Source: Paenibacillus sp. oral taxon 786 str. D14 (GTDB lineage Bacteria; Bacillota; Bacilli; Paenibacillales; Paenibacillaceae). Taken from it: a DNA stretch of 64,000 nucleotides. The stretch is from NCBI RefSeq assembly GCF_000159955.1, contig NZ_GG695983.1:42676-106675 (forward strand), in the 5' to 3' direction. Under the pieces are notes generated by a model. That model had not been told where the DNA came from. It saw nothing but the letters and a program-made list of their open reading frames with translations, and made no database searches. This document shows positions 1-7,300 of the stretch, piece after piece. Made by a program: the position numbers and the translations under genes. The stretch's first letter is position 1; each line of letters begins with the position of its first letter.

Positions 1-39
1 CTGCTGCATGTATATGCCAGCGAAGGGGAGGAGCAATAA
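1..39 (+). CDS. bfmBAA: C-terminal tail of branched-chain 2-oxoacid dehydrogenase E1 alpha (partial)
   Basis: The first 13 codons of the window form an open frame ending in TAA just before the E1 beta start, and encode the acidic tail LLHVYASEGEEQ. E1 alpha always precedes E1 beta in this operon type, so this is most likely the last piece of the thiamine-diphosphate-binding subunit. The assignment rests on position and on the acidic tail; the catalytic domain lies outside the window. The ribosome binding site GGGGAGGAG for the next gene lies inside this tail, so the two genes are translationally close. Confidence 0.7.
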   Translation: MLHVYASEGEEQ

Positions 40-41
40 TC

Positions 42-1028
42 ATGCCGGTGATGGAGTATATCGACGCGATTCGTCTGGCCATGAAGGAAGAAATGGAGCG
101 GGACGAAAGCGTGTTTGTTCTGGGGGAAGACGTCGGCGTCAAGGGCGGCGTGTTCACGACAACGAAAGGGCTGCAGGAGCAGTTCGGTGAAATGCGCGTC
201 ATCGATACGCCGCTTGCGGAATCGGCGATCGCCGGCGTTGCGATTGGCGCAGCTATGTACGGGATGAAGCCGATCGCAGAAATGCAGTATTCGGACTTTA
301 TGCTGCCTGCAACGAACCAGATTATCAACGAAGCGGCGAAAATCCGCTATCGTTCCAACAACGACTGGAACTGCCCGGTTGTAGTCCGCGCTCCAATCGG
401 CGGCGGGATCTTTGGGGGACTTTACCATTCCCAATGTCCGGAATCGATATTCTTTGGAACACCGGGGCTGAAGATCGTTGCGCCTTATTCGGCTTATGAC
501 GCCAAGGGCTTGTTGAAAGCAGCGATTCGCGACCCTGATCCGGTGTTGTTCTTTGAGAACAAGAAATGCTACAAGCTGATCAAGGAAGACGTGCCGGAGG
601 ACGATTATATCGTCCCTATCGGCAAAGCGAAGGTGCTGCGGGAAGGCGGTGACATTACAGTCATCGGCTACAGCTTGCCGCTGCATTTTGCCATGCAGGC
701 TGCGGAAGAGCTGGCGGCAGAGAAAGGGATCAGCTCCCACATTCTTGATTTGCGCACGCTGCAGCCTCTGGACCGCGAAGCCATTATTGAAGCGGCCCGC
801 AAGACGGGCAAGGTTCTGATTATCCATGAGGATAATAAAACCGGCGGTATTGGTGCAGAAGTTTCGGCTATTATTTCTGAAGAGTGCCTGTTCGAGTTGG
901 ATGCTCCTATTGCAAGACTGTGCGGACCGGACGTTCCGGCGATGCCGATTAGCCCTCCGATGGAGAAGTTCTTTATGCTTAGCAAAGATAAAGTCAAAGA
1001 AGCGATGCTTCAATTGGCGCTTTATTGA
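42..1028 (+). CDS. bfmBAB: Branched-chain 2-oxoacid dehydrogenase E1 component, beta subunit
   Basis: This 328-aa protein is the beta subunit of the E1 decarboxylase that, with E1 alpha and thiamine diphosphate, converts the 2-oxo acids of Leu, Ile and Val to acyl groups handed to the lipoylated E2. The products prime branched-chain fatty acid synthesis. The transketolase-like N-terminal half carries FVLGEDVG and DTPLAESAIAG, and the C-terminal transketolase domain covers about residues 195-320 (HILDLRTLQPLD, HEDNKTGG). Length and the N-terminus MPVMEYIDAI match Bacillus BfmBAB closely, which separates it from pyruvate dehydrogenase PdhB. The ATG at 42 follows GGGGAGGAG with good spacing. It sits 2 nt after the upstream gene and 18 nt before the E2 gene. 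Confidence 0.95.
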   Translation: MPVMEYIDAIRLAMKEEMERDESVFVLGEDVGVKGGVFTTTKGLQEQFGEMRVIDTPLAESAIAGVAIGAAMYGMKPIAEMQYSDFMLPATNQIINEAAKIRYRSNNDWNCPVVVRAPIGGGIFGGLYHSQCPESIFFGTPGLKIVAPYSAYDAKGLLKAAIRDPDPVLFFENKKCYKLIKEDVPEDDYIVPIGKAKVLREGGDITVIGYSLPLHFAMQAAEELAAEKGISSHILDLRTLQPLDREAIIEAARKTGKVLIIHEDNKTGGIGAEVSAIISEECLFELDAPIARLCGPDVPAMPISPPMEKFFMLSKDKVKEAMLQLALY

Positions 1029-1046
1029 TTGGGAGTGAGGATACTA

Positions 1047-2444
1047 ATGTCATCCAATAAAACATTGATAGACGTGCAATTACCCCAGCTCGCCGAATCG
1101 CTCGTCTCGGCTACGATCGGGAAATGGCTGAAGAAGCCGGGGGATCCAGTCGAGCAATACGAGCCGATTCTTGAGGTCATTACGGACAAAGTAAATGCGG
1201 AAATCCCTTCGACGGTCGAAGGTGTGATGGGCGAGCTGCTGGCGGAGGAAGGGCAAGAGGTTCAGGTTGGCGCGGTGATCTGCCGGATCGAGACGGCGAA
1301 TGCGACTGATACGCCAGCAGGCGACCCAGCGGTAAACGAAGCTGCCCGTCCGGCTGCCGGTGCGGCAAGCGCGGGGGAACAGTCCGATCACTCGCAGCGC
1401 CACCGGTATTCTCCGGCCGTGCAGACGCTGGCCGCTCAACACGGAATTGATCTACGGCAAATTACGGGTACAGGGCTTGGCGGACGGATTACGCGGAAGG
1501 ATGTGCTGGCTTACATCGAGCAAGGCGGTCGCGGGGGTGTTGCCACACCCGCAGCACCGGCAACGACGCCAGCAGCAGCACCGTCCGTGCCATCGCAGAC
1601 AGCGCAAGCAGCGCCTTCGGCTGCGCCGGCGCCGCAACGCGTCATCCCGGCCGTAATCAACGATGCTCCGGGACCGGTACGCCATTCCGGCTTGCACTTG
1701 ACGGAGAACCCGCCGATCCCAACCATCGAAGTGGAAGGGGGCGACCGTTCCGAGTATTTTATCGACGTAACCCCGATCCGCAACACGATCGCAACCCGGA
1801 TGCGCCAAAGCGTATCGGAAATTCCGCATGGCTGGATGATGATCGAGGTCGACGTGACCAACCTGGTGCAGCTGCGCAACAAGATCAAGCAGGAATTTAT
1901 GCAGAAGGAAGGCGTCAACCTGACGTACCTGGCTTTCCTGCTGAAGGCGGTTGTGGGAGCGATCAAGGATTATCCGATCATGAACTCGGTGTGGGCGGTG
2001 GACAAGATCATCGTCAAACGCGATATCAACATCTCCTTGGCGGTTGGAACCGAGGATTCGGTGCTGACGCCGGTCATCAAGAAGGCCGATCAGAAAAATA
2101 TCGCCGGCCTGGCGCGGGAAATCGAGGAGCTGGCAACGAAGGTCCGCTCCGGCAAGCTGAAGCTGGATGATATGCAGGGCGGGACGTTTACGGTGAATAA
2201 TACCGGTTCCTTTGGTTCGATTTTGACGCAGCCGATTATCAATTATCCGCAAGCCGCGATCCTGACGTTTGAATCGATCGTGAAGCGGCCGGTTGTGATC
2301 AACGATATGATCGCCGTCCGTTCGATGGCCAATCTCTGCTTGTCCTTGGACCACCGGATTTTGGACGGAGTGATTTGCGGCCGCTTTATGCAGCGGGTGA
2401 AGGAAAATATGGAAAGCTACAATTTGGACACGCAGGTGTATTGA
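1047..2444 (+). CDS. bfmBB: Lipoamide acyltransferase (E2) of branched-chain 2-oxoacid dehydrogenase
   Basis: This 465-aa E2 core takes the acyl group from E1 on a lipoyl arm and passes it to coenzyme A. An N-terminal lipoyl domain has the modified lysine in EVITDKVNAE (Lys48). An Ala/Pro-rich linker follows, then a peripheral subunit-binding domain (about residues 118-155, starting HRYSPAVQTL), a second Ala/Pro linker and the catalytic domain from about residue 235. The active-site signature DHRILDG lies near the C-terminus. A TTG at 1029 is also in frame, but the ATG at 1047 sits behind GGGAGTGAGG and starts at the expected lipoyl domain edge, so it is preferred. No E3 gene follows; lipB does. 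Confidence 0.95.
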   Translation: MSSNKTLIDVQLPQLAESLVSATIGKWLKKPGDPVEQYEPILEVITDKVNAEIPSTVEGVMGELLAEEGQEVQVGAVICRIETANATDTPAGDPAVNEAARPAAGAASAGEQSDHSQRHRYSPAVQTLAAQHGIDLRQITGTGLGGRITRKDVLAYIEQGGRGGVATPAAPATTPAAAPSVPSQTAQAAPSAAPAPQRVIPAVINDAPGPVRHSGLHLTENPPIPTIEVEGGDRSEYFIDVTPIRNTIATRMRQSVSEIPHGWMMIEVDVTNLVQLRNKIKQEFMQKEGVNLTYLAFLLKAVVGAIKDYPIMNSVWAVDKIIVKRDINISLAVGTEDSVLTPVIKKADQKNIAGLAREIEELATKVRSGKLKLDDMQGGTFTVNNTGSFGSILTQPIINYPQAAILTFESIVKRPVVINDMIAVRSMANLCLSLDHRILDGVICGRFMQRVKENMESYNLDTQVY

Positions 2445-2474
2445 ACGTAACGAGAGAATCGAGGCGACAATGCG

Positions 2475-3161
2475 ATGAACGAAGGCTTGACAGTACGCTA
2501 TTATCCGATGATGGAATATGGGGAAGCCTGGGATTTGCAGAAACGGCTCATTAAAGAGATGGATGCGCAGCAGCAGGGAGAACACCTGCTGCTGTTGCAG
2601 CATCCGCCGACCTATACGATTGGCTCCCAGAACCATCCTGAGCATTTGCTTCTTAGCCCTGAGCAGCTGCAGGAGCGGGGCATTGCCGTGTTTGAAATCG
2701 ATCGCGGGGGAGATATTACATATCATGGCCCCGGGCAGCTTGTTGGCTATCCGCTGCTTCGGTTAGAGGCCGGGCGTGGGCTGGATTTGCATGGTTACCT
2801 GCGTCAGCTGGAGCAGGTGATCATCGATTATTTGGCGGAGTTTGGCATCGAAGGCTCACGTAAACCGGAGTACACCGGGGTGTGGGTTGGCGACGTGAAA
2901 ATTTGCGCGATTGGCGTAAAGTTCAACAAATGCAGGCATCATCGAGGTTTTATTACCAGTCACGGGTTTGCTTTTAATGTGAAGTCCGGCATTCAAGAGG
3001 AAGGCTTTCGCGGAATCATTCCTTGCGGGATTCAAGAATACGGGGTGACCTCGTTGGAAGACGTGACCGGCCGCTCATTTACGGTTGAGCAAGTCGCGAA
3101 GGAGATCGTACCGAAGTTTAACGTGGTATTTGGGCGTTTGGGGGCTTGGGTCGAGGCCTAA
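2475..3161 (+). CDS. lipB: Octanoyltransferase LipB
   Basis: The 228-aa protein transfers octanoate from acyl carrier protein to lipoyl domains, the first step of lipoate assembly. Visible family marks are HPPTYTIGSQ, the substrate-pocket segment DRGGDITYHGPGQLVGYP, and KICAIGVK with the conserved lysine. The catalytic cysteine is in FRGIIPCGI. Length is normal for LipB. The gene starts 30 nt after the E2 stop, so it is probably co-transcribed with its own substrate, the E2 lipoyl domain. Bacilli often use LipM/LipL instead of LipB; whether those are also present cannot be seen here. Confidence 0.93.
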   Translation: MNEGLTVRYYPMMEYGEAWDLQKRLIKEMDAQQQGEHLLLLQHPPTYTIGSQNHPEHLLLSPEQLQERGIAVFEIDRGGDITYHGPGQLVGYPLLRLEAGRGLDLHGYLRQLEQVIIDYLAEFGIEGSRKPEYTGVWVGDVKICAIGVKFNKCRHHRGFITSHGFAFNVKSGIQEEGFRGIIPCGIQEYGVTSLEDVTGRSFTVEQVAKEIVPKFNVVFGRLGAWVEA

Positions 3162-3182
3162 TCCGCCCCCAAAGCGGGCTGA

Positions 3183-3281
3183 TTATCGAATGAAGAAGGG
3201 CTCAAGGAAAGCGATCAGCGTTGAAGCCAGCATGGCAAACAACATCAAATATACGACGAATCTCATCCGATTTTTACGCAT
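3183..3281 (-). CDS. prli42: Prli42-type stressosome-associated membrane microprotein
   Basis: A 32-codon frame on the minus strand starts ATG at 3281-3279 behind AAAGGAG (3290-3296 region) and encodes MRKNRMRFVVYLMLFAML followed by ASTLIAFLEPFFIR. A basic N-terminus, the VVYLML(F/L)AML segment and a single membrane helix are the hallmarks of Prli42. In Listeria this tiny protein anchors the stressosome to the membrane and signals oxidative stress to sigma-B. It stands alone between lipB and the peptidase gene and is transcribed against both. Identity rests on the motif and size; no stressosome genes are in the window. Confidence 0.8.
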   Translation of the reverse strand: MRKNRMRFVVYLMLFAMLASTLIAFLEPFFIR

Positions 3282-3356
3282 AGTGGTAACTCCTTTGACT
3301 TAAACGTATATTATTCTCACTCTTATTATCGTATCGAAGAAAGCGGGGAAAGTCCA

Positions 3357-4487
3357 ATGATTAACGAGGAACGCCTCATCGGACAATTTCTGGAGCTGGT
3401 GCAGATTGACAGCGAAACGAAGCATGAGCGCCAAATTGCCGATGTGTTAAAACGGAAATTCAGCGAATTGGGACTGGACGTTGTGGAGGACGGTTCGCAG
3501 GCAGTGACGGGACATGGCGCCGGGAACCTGATCGCCACGTTAAAAGCCAGTGAAGGCGTGTCCGCTGAACCCTTCCTGTTCACCTGCCACATGGATACCG
3601 TCACCCCAGGCAAGGGGATTAAACCGGTTGTTGGGGAGGACGGATGGATTCGCAGCGACGGCACGACGATCCTCGGAGCGGACGACAAAGCGGGTGTGGC
3701 GGTGCTGCTGGAGCTGATTCAAGTCCTGCAGGAGAAGCAAATTCCGCACGGTCAAATCCAGTTTGTCATCTCGGCTGGCGAGGAATCGAGCCTGCGCGGA
3801 GCGCGGGCGCTGGAGGCGCAGTATGTCGATTCGAAGTTCGGGTTCGCGATTGACACCGGCGGTGAAGTGGGCACGATTTGTGTTGGCGCACCCACGCAGG
3901 CACGGGTTGAAATCGAGATCTACGGCAAAGCGGCCCATGCCGGGGTCAATCCGGAAGACGGCATCAGTGCCATTCAGGTAGCCGGCAAGGCGCTGGCTCG
4001 TATGAAGCTCGGGCGTATTGACTCGGAGACAACCGCCAACATCGGCAAGTTTGAAGGCGGCGGCGCGACGAACATCGTTCCGGATCACGTCATTTTATAT
4101 GGCGAAGCGCGTAGCATGTCCCAGGAGAAGGTCGATAAGCAGCTGCAGGACATGAAAGAAGCGGTGGAATCCGCATGCCGCGACTTTGGAGCCAAGGGGG
4201 AATTCCGCAGTGAGGTGCTGTACCGAGCGTTCCGGATCCCGGAGGAGGCTCCCGTTCTGCGGATCGCTAAGCAAGCGGCGGCTGCGCTCGGACTTGCGGG
4301 AACGACGTTTACGACGGGCGGCGGCAGCGACGCGAACATCTTTAACAGCCTGGGGATTCCAACGGTGAATCTGGCGATCGGCTATGAGGACATCCATACA
4401 ACCAATGAAAGAATCAAGAAGGACGATCTCGTCAAAACTGCGCAGTTTGCGCTGGAGATCGTTCGTCAATCGGTATCCTCTTCTTGA
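3357..4487 (+). CDS. M20 family metallopeptidase (PepT/YqjE-like)
   Basis: A 376-aa zinc peptidase of the M20 tripeptidase-like group, probably cytosolic and acting on short peptides. The metal ligands and catalytic residues appear in the family order: FTCHMDTV (His and Asp), ILGADDKAGV, SAGEESSLRGA (catalytic and ligand Glu), AIDTGGE, and HTTNERIK near the C-terminus. The dimerisation domain sits between about residues 185 and 295 (AHAGVNPEDG). The N-terminus MINEERLIGQFLELVQIDSETK resembles Bacillus YqjE. The ATG at 3357 follows GCGGGGAAAG. The gene is single and ends at a strong terminator. Confidence 0.88.
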   Translation: MINEERLIGQFLELVQIDSETKHERQIADVLKRKFSELGLDVVEDGSQAVTGHGAGNLIATLKASEGVSAEPFLFTCHMDTVTPGKGIKPVVGEDGWIRSDGTTILGADDKAGVAVLLELIQVLQEKQIPHGQIQFVISAGEESSLRGARALEAQYVDSKFGFAIDTGGEVGTICVGAPTQARVEIEIYGKAAHAGVNPEDGISAIQVAGKALARMKLGRIDSETTANIGKFEGGGATNIVPDHVILYGEARSMSQEKVDKQLQDMKEAVESACRDFGAKGEFRSEVLYRAFRIPEEAPVLRIAKQAAAALGLAGTTFTTGGGSDANIFNSLGIPTVNLAIGYEDIHTTNERIKKDDLVKTAQFALEIVRQSVSSS

Positions 4488-4507
4488 TCCCTTAAGGATG
4501 TCAGAAT

Positions 4508-4540
4508 GCCCGGTGCGCTATTTCGCACCGGGCTTTTTTT
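4508..4540 (+). terminator. Intrinsic terminator after the M20 peptidase gene
   Basis: A 10-bp perfect GC-rich stem (GCCCGGTGCG / CGCACCGGGC) with a six-base loop is followed by seven T residues. Confidence 0.93.
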
Positions 4541-4574
4541 GCAGGATGACGGCTGTTCCCCGGATTGGTTCGCA

Positions 4575-5138
4575 TTAATGCAGTCGAGTAGACGGTTTGG
4601 CCGGGAAGTGACGAACCTGCGCAGGACTCCATTCGGTATGCCAGCCTGAAGCTTGAATTAAGTTCAAAGCTTGGTGGAAGTCGTCTAAATATTTGCAAAT
4701 TTTCTCCTGCTCCGATTTAGGCGGGTGATACAGTTGGATTCGTCGCTCCAGATTGGCGATCGCCTGCTGCAAGTAACAGGAGGCTGCGCCGAAACGAGCT
4801 GCCGCGAAATCGGGATTCCGCTCGGCAAGCGCTTCAAAGATGGGAGCGGCTTCTTCGTATTGTCTCTCATCGTAGCAAATTTCCGCCCAAATCAGGCTTA
4901 GCTCCAAAAAGGGGGGAGTGGGCTCGCGAAGCAACCGAGGTTCGATCTGCAGTAGCCGTTCTTTGGCTAGTGCGACATAACCTTCTTTATATAAAGATTG
5001 GATCAGCTCGCTAAGCAAATAATTGTCCATCTGCCCCGCCAGCTGTTCAGCAACGTCAATCTGACCTGTGGATACGGCGTTCTGGATCATTTCTACGAGT
5101 TTTCCCATATTTTTAGGCTGTCCGGTAGGACTGCGCAT
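4575..5138 (-). CDS. TPR-like helical repeat protein of unknown function
   Basis: This 187-aa soluble protein has no signal peptide or membrane helix. Its middle part (about residues 55-130) reads as tetratricopeptide-like helix pairs: QSLYKEGYVALAKERLLQI, LELSLIWAEICYDERQYEEA and APIFEALAERNPDFAAARFG carry the spaced A/G/Y/P positions of TPR units. Such proteins are usually interaction scaffolds. The start ATG at 5138 lies behind AAAAGGAGGGGG, which is inside the end of the upstream MciZ-like gene, so the two are translationally coupled. I do not recognise a named family and assign no function. Confidence 0.75.
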   Translation of the reverse strand: MRSPTGQPKNMGKLVEMIQNAVSTGQIDVAEQLAGQMDNYLLSELIQSLYKEGYVALAKERLLQIEPRLLREPTPPFLELSLIWAEICYDERQYEEAAPIFEALAERNPDFAAARFGAASCYLQQAIANLERRIQLYHPPKSEQEKICKYLDDFHQALNLIQASGWHTEWSPAQVRHFPAKPSTRLH

Positions 5139-5141
5139 AAT

Positions 5142-5321
5142 TCACCCCCTCCTTTTATTAACCGGATTTCCCTTAATTGAATAACTATTTTGATAGGAAT
5201 GAATCAAATCGGTGATTTTTACGTCACGTCCTGATTCTTTTTTCCATTGGGACAGCAGAAGGCGAATCTGCCAAGCTTTGCCCTGAGCGCGTACACGGTC
5301 TTCCGTGAAATAGCTTTTCAT
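5142..5321 (-). CDS. mciZ: MciZ-like inhibitor of FtsZ ring assembly
   Basis: A 59-codon minus-strand frame starts with ATG at 5321 behind AAGGAG and begins MKSYFTEDRVRAQGKAWQIR. The GKAW(E/Q)IR core is the conserved FtsZ-binding segment of MciZ, a mother-cell peptide that caps FtsZ filaments during sporulation; the Bacillus subtilis peptide is 40 aa. This copy carries an extra C-terminal part (LLLSQWKKESGRDVKITD and onward). It stops at 5142, 3 nt before the TPR-like gene start, and lies next to nudF. Identification is by motif memory, so moderate to good confidence. Confidence 0.75.
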   Translation of the reverse strand: MKSYFTEDRVRAQGKAWQIRLLLSQWKKESGRDVKITDLIHSYQNSYSIKGNPVNKRRG

Positions 5322-5342
5322 AAGGGGGCTCCTTTCCGAACG

Positions 5343-5379
5343 GTTTGGTATAATAACACCATATGTCCGGTGCGGACAA
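5343..5379 (-). promoter_or_regulatory. Putative promoter of mciZ-TPR operon
   Basis: Reading the minus strand, TTGTCC (5379-5374) and TATTAT (5355-5350) are separated by 18 bp and would start transcription about 20 nt before the mciZ start. The -10 box overlaps the -10 of the plus-strand nudF promoter base for base. Confidence 0.45.
5346..5354 (+). promoter_or_regulatory. Extended -10 promoter of nudF
   Basis: TGGTATAAT is an extended -10 box (TGN-TATAAT) about 75 nt before the nudF start; no good -35 is visible, as expected for extended -10 promoters. It faces the mciZ promoter over the same bases. Confidence 0.5.
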
Positions 5380-5429
5380 GTTATGTATGGTTGGAACGGT
5401 TGATGACTCGATTAAGGGAGGAAAAAGAA

Positions 5430-5996
5430 ATGGCTTCCAACGATAAATTAAAGGAAACCACGGTTTCGACAGAGCCGGTCTTTCAGGGGAGAGTGATCTC
5501 CCTGCAAATTGATACCGTCAAGCTGCCGGACGGAACGACGGCAACCCGTGAAATTGTGAAGCATCCGGGTGCGGTCGCCGTGCTGGCGGTGCATGAGGGA
5601 CGATTGCTGCTGGTGGACCAATATCGCCAGGCGATGGGCCGGTGTGAATTGGAGATTCCTGCGGGCAAATTGGAACTAGGGGAAGATCCTGCGGAAGCGG
5701 CGGTCCGTGAGCTGCAGGAGGAGACCGGGTATCGCTGCGATAAATTGACGCATTTGCACTCATTCTATACTTCGCCGGGGTTCGCAGATGAGATTATCCA
5801 TCTCTATTTGGCCGAGCAGTTGAGTCCAGGAGAAATGTCGCCGGATGTTGACGAATTCCTTGAGGTTCAGGAAGTGACGCTGGAGGAGGCACTTGGCCTG
5901 ATTGCGGAAGGGCGGATTGCGGATGCCAAAACGATTATGGCGGTGTATATTTGGCAGCTTAAGGATGCTCGCGCACAGGCAGAGGCAAGACCATGA
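5430..5996 (+). CDS. nudF: ADP-ribose pyrophosphatase, Nudix family
   Basis: A 188-aa Nudix hydrolase that splits ADP-ribose to AMP and ribose 5-phosphate. The Nudix box GX5EX7REUXEEXGU is seen starting at GKLELGEDP and continuing AAVRELQEETGY. The N-terminal VFQGRVISLQIDTVKLPDG and the loop SPGFADE are typical of the ADP-ribose-specific group. An in-frame extension reaches upstream to 5247 but lacks a start signal; the ATG at 5430 has AGGGAGG nine bases upstream. The stop overlaps the next gene start (ATGA). Confidence 0.93.
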   Translation: MASNDKLKETTVSTEPVFQGRVISLQIDTVKLPDGTTATREIVKHPGAVAVLAVHEGRLLLVDQYRQAMGRCELEIPAGKLELGEDPAEAAVRELQEETGYRCDKLTHLHSFYTSPGFADEIIHLYLAEQLSPGEMSPDVDEFLEVQEVTLEEALGLIAEGRIADAKTIMAVYIWQLKDARAQAEARP

Positions 5997-7201
5997 GTTC
6001 GAGCTCCACAACAACCTCGGCCGCGCTTACGACCGTTTTCGCCGATTTGCATATTCACATCGGACGAACCGGGCGGGGGGAGCCGGTGAAGATTAGCGGC
6101 AGCCGTGATCTGACCTTCGCTGGAATCGCCAGGGAGGCTTCACAACGCAAGGGCATCGGGCTTGTTGGCATCATTGACTGTCATGCCCCCGGGGTACAGG
6201 AGGATATCGACCGGTGCCTGGAGCAGGGGGAGATGCAGGAACTGAAGGATGGCGGCATCACCTATCAGGGGACGACGATTTTGCTGGGCTGCGAGCTGGA
6301 AATCCGTGAACCGGGGATGGGGCCGGCGCATTTGCTTGCTTTTTTCCCGCACCTGGAGACGATTCGTGGCTTTACGGATTGGCTGAAGCCAAGGATGAAG
6401 AATGTTGGGCTAAGCTCGCAGCGCGTGTACGCTCCGGCGGTCACGCTGCAGGAGGAGGTGTATGCCCGCGGTGGTATGATCATTCCCGCCCATATTTTCA
6501 CGCCGCATCGCAGCATTTACGGAAGCTGTGCCCCCCGGATGTCGGATGTGTTGGATCTTTCTCTAATTAGCGCGGTGGAGCTGGGGCTCAGCGCCGATAC
6601 GGAGATGGCTGGATTGATCAGCGAGCTCGATCCTTTTCCGATCTTAACCAATTCCGACGCTCACTCGCTGGGCAAAATCGGGCGGGAATACAATGAGCTG
6701 CGGCTGAAGGAAGCGAGCTATCTTGAATTCGCTAAGGCGCTGCGGCGCGAGGAGGGGCGCCTAGTGGCCGGGAATTACGGGCTGAACCCCCGCCTTGGCA
6801 AATACCACCGGACCTACTGCAGCAACTGCAACTATATCATCGATGAGGCAGAAGCCAACGTGGAGCGATGTCCTTATTGCGGCAGCCCGAAGCTGGTGCG
6901 GGGTGTGCTTGACCGCATCCGCTCAATCGCAGATCGATCTGAGCCCAGCGTACCGCTTCATCGTCCGCCGTATCATTACCAGGTTCCCCTGGAGTTTATC
7001 CCCGGCCTTGGGCCGGCGAAATTAGAGCTGCTGCTGGAGCGGTTCGGCACGGAGATGAACATCCTGCATCATGTGCCGGAGGCGGAGCTGGCTGAAGCGG
7101 TGGGAGCGGAACTGGCCCAACTTATTGGCATGGCCCGCAGCGGTAGGCTCGAACTTAGCGCCGGAGGCGGCGGAATCTATGGCAAAGTGAAAAAGTCTTA
7201 A
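5993..7201 (+). CDS. Endonuclease Q-like PHP domain protein (DNA repair)
   Basis: This 402-aa protein has a PHP metal-dependent phosphoesterase domain: FADLHIHIGR supplies the HxH motif, with GIIDCHAPG, GCELEIRE, PAHIFTPH and NSDAHSLGK as further metal-ligand segments. After about residue 265 comes a four-cysteine zinc site (CSNCNY and CPYCGSPKL), and near residue 345 a helix-hairpin-helix (FIPGLGPAKLELLLERFG). This order is that of EndoQ, which cuts 5' of deaminated bases in archaea and some Bacillales. The start overlaps the nudF stop by ATGA. NudF-EndoQ adjacency puts two nucleotide/DNA-damage enzymes together. The substrate here is inferred from the family. Confidence 0.82.
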   Translation: MSSSSTTTSAALTTVFADLHIHIGRTGRGEPVKISGSRDLTFAGIAREASQRKGIGLVGIIDCHAPGVQEDIDRCLEQGEMQELKDGGITYQGTTILLGCELEIREPGMGPAHLLAFFPHLETIRGFTDWLKPRMKNVGLSSQRVYAPAVTLQEEVYARGGMIIPAHIFTPHRSIYGSCAPRMSDVLDLSLISAVELGLSADTEMAGLISELDPFPILTNSDAHSLGKIGREYNELRLKEASYLEFAKALRREEGRLVAGNYGLNPRLGKYHRTYCSNCNYIIDEAEANVERCPYCGSPKLVRGVLDRIRSIADRSEPSVPLHRPPYHYQVPLEFIPGLGPAKLELLLERFGTEMNILHHVPEAELAEAVGAELAQLIGMARSGRLELSAGGGGIYGKVKKS

Positions 7202-7230
7202 TCTGCAGGTGGTGGTCCGGCAAGCGGCAG

Positions 7231-7259
7231 GCATAAGCGAGCAGGCTTGTTCATAGGGA
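7231..7259 (+). promoter_or_regulatory. Weak sigma-E-type promoter before spoIIM
   Basis: GCATAAG and CATAGGGA are separated by exactly 14 bp, the sigma-E spacing, but the -10 matches only in CATA. spoIIM is a mother-cell gene in Bacillus, which supports the guess. Confidence 0.3.
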
Positions 7260-7283
7260 TAGGATAAGACCCTATAGAACAAG
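7246..7283 (+). repeat. Inverted repeat in the spoIIM leader
   Basis: CTTGTTCATAGGG pairs with CCCTATAGAACAAG (one bulged A), giving a 13-bp stem that ends 5 nt before the spoIIM ribosome binding site. It has no T tract and overlaps the possible sigma-E -10. Confidence 0.6.
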
Positions 7284-7300
7284 CTAGGAGGCAAAATTCG

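Noticed and set aside
1452-2726. 424-codon minus-strand frame across bfmBB and lipB
   Set aside because: Shadow frame opposite two well-supported genes, with His/Arg-rich low-complexity content.
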